Source: Bifidobacterium breve (lineage in GTDB: Bacteria > Actinomycetota > Thermoleophilia > Miltoncostaeales > Miltoncostaeaceae). From it: DNA of 9,327 nt. The stretch covers positions 1 through 9,327 of the forward strand of contig CAMCOB010000046.1 in the NCBI GenBank assembly GCA_945876305.1. Reading direction: 5' to 3'. Under the pieces are notes generated by a model. The model was not told the origin of the DNA. It saw only the letters and a program-made list of their open reading frames with translations, and made no database searches. The translations under genes were made by a program, and so were the position numbers. Every line of letters begins with the position of its first letter. Position 1 is the stretch's first letter. Below are positions 6,830-9,327 of this stretch, piece after piece.

Positions 6830-6857
6830 TCCCGTCGGCCACGGTGGCCGCGGGGAT
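6829..6857. terminator. Hairpin between convergent genes, probable two-way terminator
   Basis: ATCCC (6829-6833) pairs with GGGAT (6853-6857), and inside it CGGCCA (6836-6841) pairs with TGGCCG (6845-6850) around a CGG loop. A 2x2 internal mismatch separates the two stems. It begins at the stop codon of the upstream plus-strand gene and ends 9 bases before the stop of the minus-strand gene. A terminator serving both strands is therefore the natural reading. There is no clear T-run on either side, so it is not a classical intrinsic terminator. Confidence 0.5.
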
Positions 6858-6866
6858 TGACGCGAA

Positions 6867-7379
6867 TCAGCCCGGCGCCGTCGTTCCGGATGGGGTCGTT
6901 CGCATTGCACCGATCTCCACCGCCAGGGCAACGGCCTTGGCACGGTGTTCGTCGGGGACGGTGTCGGCAATGATCCACGCCTCGCGGGTGAGCCACTGAA
7001 GGCGCTCCGCCTCGTCAGGCCGCCCCTTTGCCTCCCGGGCCTGATCCGCAAGGTACGCAAAGATTTCGTCGCGCTCGCGATCTGACCAATCATTGTGGGC
7101 GTCGCCGTTGCCCCGACGCATGATGATCCAGAAGACCAGCCCGAGAAATGGCAGTTTCAGCCCGAGAAACACGACCAGCGCACTGATGGCGAGGGTCTCG
7201 GGTCCGGCCGCTGCGCCCGCAAACGACACGCCCACCGTACCGGCGACGATAACGGCCACCATCACCATTACGACGACCAGCACGCGAACGGTACGCAGGT
7301 CACCCTCACGGTCGTAGAAGAGGCGCACGATGGCCGACTGGTGGGCGGCCCTCGCACGCGCATCGCGCTGGAGGCTCAT
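6867..7379 (-). CDS. Small two-helix membrane protein of unknown function
   Basis: The 170-residue product has a charged N-terminus (1-30), two hydrophobic segments (about 31-55, VRVLVVVMVMVAVIVAG..., and about 64-87, ...LKLPFLGLVFWIIM), and then a soluble, charged helical tail (95-160). The tail contains RERDEIFAYLADQAREAKGRP-type heptad-like sequence and WLTREAWIIAD. It is probably a cytoplasmic-membrane protein with both ends inside. I do not recognise a family. The ATG at 7379 was chosen because it directly precedes the charged N-terminus; extending upstream would run into the preceding gene in a non-coding-like frame. The Shine-Dalgarno is poor. It lies 61 bases after the YgfZ-like gene on the same strand and may be co-transcribed with it. 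Confidence 0.7.
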   Translation of the reverse strand: MSLQRDARARAAHQSAIVRLFYDREGDLRTVRVLVVVMVMVAVIVAGTVGVSFAGAAAGPETLAISALVVFLGLKLPFLGLVFWIIMRRGNGDAHNDWSDRERDEIFAYLADQAREAKGRPDEAERLQWLTREAWIIADTVPDEHRAKAVALAVEIGAMRTTPSGTTAPG

Positions 7380-7440
7380 GATGATTCGAACGTAGCACCG
7401 GGCATGGCGAGCCCAGTGGCCATCGGGGACCGACCGACCA

Positions 7441-8259
7441 TCACTCGTCGCGGGCAAGCACGCGGCCGCCCACGCCGTTGTCAAAGACAACCTCGGCACC
7501 GTCGGGCACTTCGCGGCGCACCATGGCCAGCGCCATCCAGGTTGCGTCGGGGAGCGGACTCACGCTGGTTGCGGTGCCACCAGCGGAATCTCCGGCACTG
7601 AAGGTGGTGCCCACCGGCACGGGAGCATCAAGAGCGATGCGCGCGAGCCTGCGATTGGCGTGGCCGCGGTAGTGGAGGCGCGCGACGGTCTCCTGTCCGA
7701 GATAGCAGCCCTTGTCAAACGACACCAATTCGTCGAGCCCGGACTCCTGCACCAGGGTCGTCGCGCCCGTATCCACGCCGATGGCCGGTATGCCGGCGGC
7801 AATACGCATGGCCTCGAGAAATTCCGGGGGCGCAAGGGTAAGACCCAACTCGGCTGCCAGGCCCACGGGGTCGTCGGTCACGAGCTCCGTGGTTCCGGGG
7901 ATCGCCCCCGGCACCACGAGGTCGGCATCAGGGGCCGGACCGGTGATCACCAGCACCGCGACATCTTCCGGGCCCATCACCTCGGCGTCCTCGCTTACGT
8001 GGTGGGCGGCAATGACGGCCATGCCATCGGGCGCCGGTGCCGGGTCGAGCAGCAGGGTAAAGGCGTCAGGGGCATCGCGGTGTACGTGAATGCGCGCCAC
8101 CAGATGGCCCTGAGTGTCGAGTACCAGCGACGGCGTGCCGTCGCCCACTGGGATTGCAAGAATGTCGGCGGTGAGCAGGCCATGCAGCAGCGCCTCGGCA
8201 TCTGGCCCCTCCACCCAGGCGATACGCCGGGCCGCGACCACCGCGACCGGCGTGCTCAC
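7441..8259 (-). CDS. ygfZ: YgfZ/GcvT-like folate-binding protein (iron-sulfur cluster assembly factor family)
   Basis: This is a tetrahydrofolate-dependent protein of the YgfZ/IBA57 group, which helps build or maintain certain Fe-S enzymes such as MiaB-type radical-SAM proteins. The 272-residue product carries the family signature FDKGCYLGQE at 181-190 with the key Cys185, followed by TVARLHYRGHANRRL. The first half (ARRIAWVEGPDAEALLHGLLTADI, 10-33, and LVLDTQGHLVARIHV, 45-59) matches the folate-binding GcvT fold. The motif separates it from glycine-cleavage GcvT, which lacks KGCYxGQE and is longer. The GTG at 8259 overlaps the stop of the upstream LON-domain gene as GTGA, so I prefer it over a longer frame beginning at 8382. 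An AAGG lies about 10 bases upstream of this start on the minus strand. Confidence 0.88.
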   Translation of the reverse strand: MSTPVAVVAARRIAWVEGPDAEALLHGLLTADILAIPVGDGTPSLVLDTQGHLVARIHVHRDAPDAFTLLLDPAPAPDGMAVIAAHHVSEDAEVMGPEDVAVLVITGPAPDADLVVPGAIPGTTELVTDDPVGLAAELGLTLAPPEFLEAMRIAAGIPAIGVDTGATTLVQESGLDELVSFDKGCYLGQETVARLHYRGHANRRLARIALDAPVPVGTTFSAGDSAGGTATSVSPLPDATWMALAMVRREVPDGAEVVFDNGVGGRVLARDE

Positions 8260-8879
8260 GGCAGTGCGACCTTGCCGTTGGTGCGGGCCCGCGCGGCAGC
8301 AATGCGCTCGCGGTCGGCTCCATCGAGCGCGGCCGAGAGGATGGCGCACACCATCCCCAGCCGAAGGTCTTCGTCGCGGCACTCGAGCAGATCCTGCTTG
8401 GGCTCCACCGGCATCTCGATCATCCCGGCGACTGCGTACGACAGCGGAATGTCGTCGCGAATGGGCGGCGGCGGTGCGGTGGGGGCGATCTCGTTTACCA
8501 GACGCTGAAAGAGGTCATGGACCTCCGTAATACGTTCGTCGGACCCCACATCGGAGTCGTCGTCCACGCCCTCAGCCCACGCAGTGAAGTAGATGCGCCC
8601 GGAGGTTTCCTCGAGCACCCGCACGACGCGCCCGCCGATGACGCTCACATTCATGCGGCCATCGGCGAACCGCCGCCCGAGGCCGGTGAAGCGCGCGGTG
8701 CACCCAATCGCCGGGGCACCCTCGCCGCGGGCCTGCAGGATGACGAACGGGCGATCGTCCAGCACGCAGTCGGCCAGAAGCGCCCGGTAGCGGGGCTCAA
8801 ACAGGTGAAGGGGTGCGCGCTCGCCCGGCAGCAGCACGAGGCCCAGCGGAAACAGCCCCAGATCATCGAGTTCCGGCAT
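8256..8879 (-). CDS. Stand-alone LON substrate-binding-domain protein
   Basis: The 207-residue product is an isolated LON N-terminal (substrate-binding) domain without the AAA+ and Ser-Lys protease parts of Lon. The diagnostic opening LGLFPLGLVLLPGERAPLHLFEPRYRALL is present at 7-35. It is followed by AIGCTARFTGLGRRFADGRMNVSVIGGRVVRVL (57-89) and a helical second half. Such stand-alone proteins are widespread and mostly uncharacterised, so any role in protein quality control is inference. The start codon at 8879 is the only in-frame start near the family-type N-terminus. The closest Shine-Dalgarno-like GGAGG (minus strand, 8895-8899) is 15 bases away, farther than usual. Its stop overlaps the YgfZ-like start by 4 bases. 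Confidence 0.9.
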   Translation of the reverse strand: MPELDDLGLFPLGLVLLPGERAPLHLFEPRYRALLADCVLDDRPFVILQARGEGAPAIGCTARFTGLGRRFADGRMNVSVIGGRVVRVLEETSGRIYFTAWAEGVDDDSDVGSDERITEVHDLFQRLVNEIAPTAPPPPIRDDIPLSYAVAGMIEMPVEPKQDLLECRDEDLRLGMVCAILSAALDGADRERIAAARARTNGKVALP

Positions 8880-8904
8880 CGGCGGCGAGTGTAGCCTCCA
8901 AAAA
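8880..8904. promoter_or_regulatory. 25-bp divergent intergenic region between the LON gene and hisC
   Basis: Only 25 bases separate the two divergent start codons. GGAGG for the minus strand lies at 8895-8899 but 15 bases from its ATG. The plus strand reads CCTCCAAAAA right before the hisC GTG, with no Shine-Dalgarno. Promoters for both genes must overlap the neighbouring coding sequence, or one transcript may be leaderless. No clear -10/-35 pair is visible. Confidence 0.35.
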
Positions 8905-9327
8905 GTGACCGACGCACCGCACTTCGACCCCGCCCTCCTCCGACCGGCGCTTCAGGCCGTGGAGCCCTACGTGCCAGGGCGTCCGCTCGAGGACATCCGA
9001 CGCGAACTTGGCGACATCGAGGTGGTCAAGCTGGCATCGAACGAGGGGCCATTGCCCCCGTTCCCGGCGGCCATCGACGCCATTGCCACCGCGGCCCGAG
9101 ATCAGAACCTGTACCCCGACCCCGGTGCATGGGCGCTGCGCGACGCGCTTGCCGATCTGCACGGAATCGACCCGGCGGCGATCGCGGTGGGCAATGGGGT
9201 GGACAGCCTCATCAAAATCCTGTGCATGGCCCTGCTTGACCCGGGTGACGAGTTGGCCATGTGCTGGCCGTCGTTCATCTCGCACCGTCAGGGCACGATG
9301 ATGCAGGGGGCCACCTGGGTGCCTGCG
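8905..9327 (+). CDS. hisC: Histidinol-phosphate aminotransferase, N-terminal part (runs off the window)
   Basis: This is a PLP-dependent fold-type I aminotransferase that converts imidazole-acetol phosphate to histidinol phosphate in histidine synthesis. The first 141 codons are present. The N-terminal LRPALQAVEPYVPGRPLEDI (12-31) and VVKLASNEGPLPPFPAAI (42-59) are typical HisC sequences, although the latter has NEG where many have NEN. So are NLYPDPGAWALRDALA (69-84), VGNGVDSLIKILCMALLDPGDE (94-115) and WPSF (120-123). The PLP-binding Lys and the rest lie beyond the right edge. The GTG at 8905 gives the usual HisC start, but it has no Shine-Dalgarno. A closely related aromatic or phenylalanine aminotransferase (Pat-like) is a possible alternative, because the distinguishing C-terminal part is not seen. 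Confidence 0.85.
   Translation, partial: MTDAPHFDPALLRPALQAVEPYVPGRPLEDIRRELGDIEVVKLASNEGPLPPFPAAIDAIATAARDQNLYPDPGAWALRDALADLHGIDPAAIAVGNGVDSLIKILCMALLDPGDELAMCWPSFISHRQGTMMQGATWVPA

Noticed and set aside
6410..7093. 227-codon minus-strand open frame across the GGT end, the 100-residue gene and the membrane-protein gene
   Set aside because: Its translation is low-complexity Arg/Pro/Ser-rich, and it conflicts with coupled genes that have ribosome binding sites and sensible hydrophobic patterning.
7380..7440. Possible hairpin (ATGGC/GCCAT) between the YgfZ-like and membrane-protein genes
   Set aside because: Only five pairs with a 10-base loop and no flanking pairing or T-run, so it is within chance for GC-rich DNA.
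7660..8508. 282-codon plus-strand open frame
   Set aside because: It is antisense to the YgfZ-like and LON-domain genes, whose family signatures (KGCYLGQE and LFPLGLVLLPGE) are unmistakable.

Overview
This is a GC-rich, gene-dense chromosomal stretch that most likely comes from an actinobacterium, perhaps a deep-branching class such as Thermoleophilia. The main support is the FtsZ GTP-binding signature, which reads AGEGGGTGTGG. Streptomyces-type FtsZ has that form, whereas most other phyla have AGMGGGTGTGAA. GTG starts, tight 4-bp stop/start overlaps, and a ParA with a KGGVAKTT P-loop fit the same picture. Class-level placement is inference. No RNA genes, insertion sequences, CRISPR arrays or attachment sites were seen.

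Layout. (1) 118-2691, plus strand: a complete NitT/TauT-type ABC importer in the order ATPase, permease, lipoprotein binding protein. The junctions overlap, and the operon is preceded by a short AT-rich leader. (2) 2769-6829, plus strand: a four-gene unit. It holds an orphan Soj-like ParA ATPase, an FtsZ-family GTPase (4-bp overlap), a gamma-glutamyltransferase-family Ntn-hydrolase (13-bp gap) and an unrecognised 100-residue protein (4-bp overlap). (3) 6829-6857: a long hairpin between convergent genes. (4) 8879 down to 6867, minus strand: a stand-alone LON substrate-binding-domain protein, a YgfZ/GcvT-like folate-dependent protein (4-bp overlap) and a small two-helix membrane protein. (5) 8905 to the right edge, plus strand: the first 141 codons of a histidinol-phosphate aminotransferase, divergent from the LON gene with only 25 bp between the start codons.

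How the genes work together. The importer should take up a small sulfonate-, nitrate- or pyrimidine-like solute, but no catabolic gene lies next to it to identify the substrate. The most interesting part is the parA-ftsZ pair. Here ftsZ is translationally coupled to a ParA ATPase, with no ParB and no division or cell-wall (dcw) genes beside it. The FtsZ has a changed phosphate-loop sequence and no clear C-terminal FtsA/SepF-binding peptide. It could be the organism's only FtsZ in a rearranged location, or a paralogue whose placement is controlled by its ParA partner. The window cannot decide between these. The minus-strand genes look like housekeeping functions (Fe-S enzyme maintenance and an uncharacterised LON-domain role).
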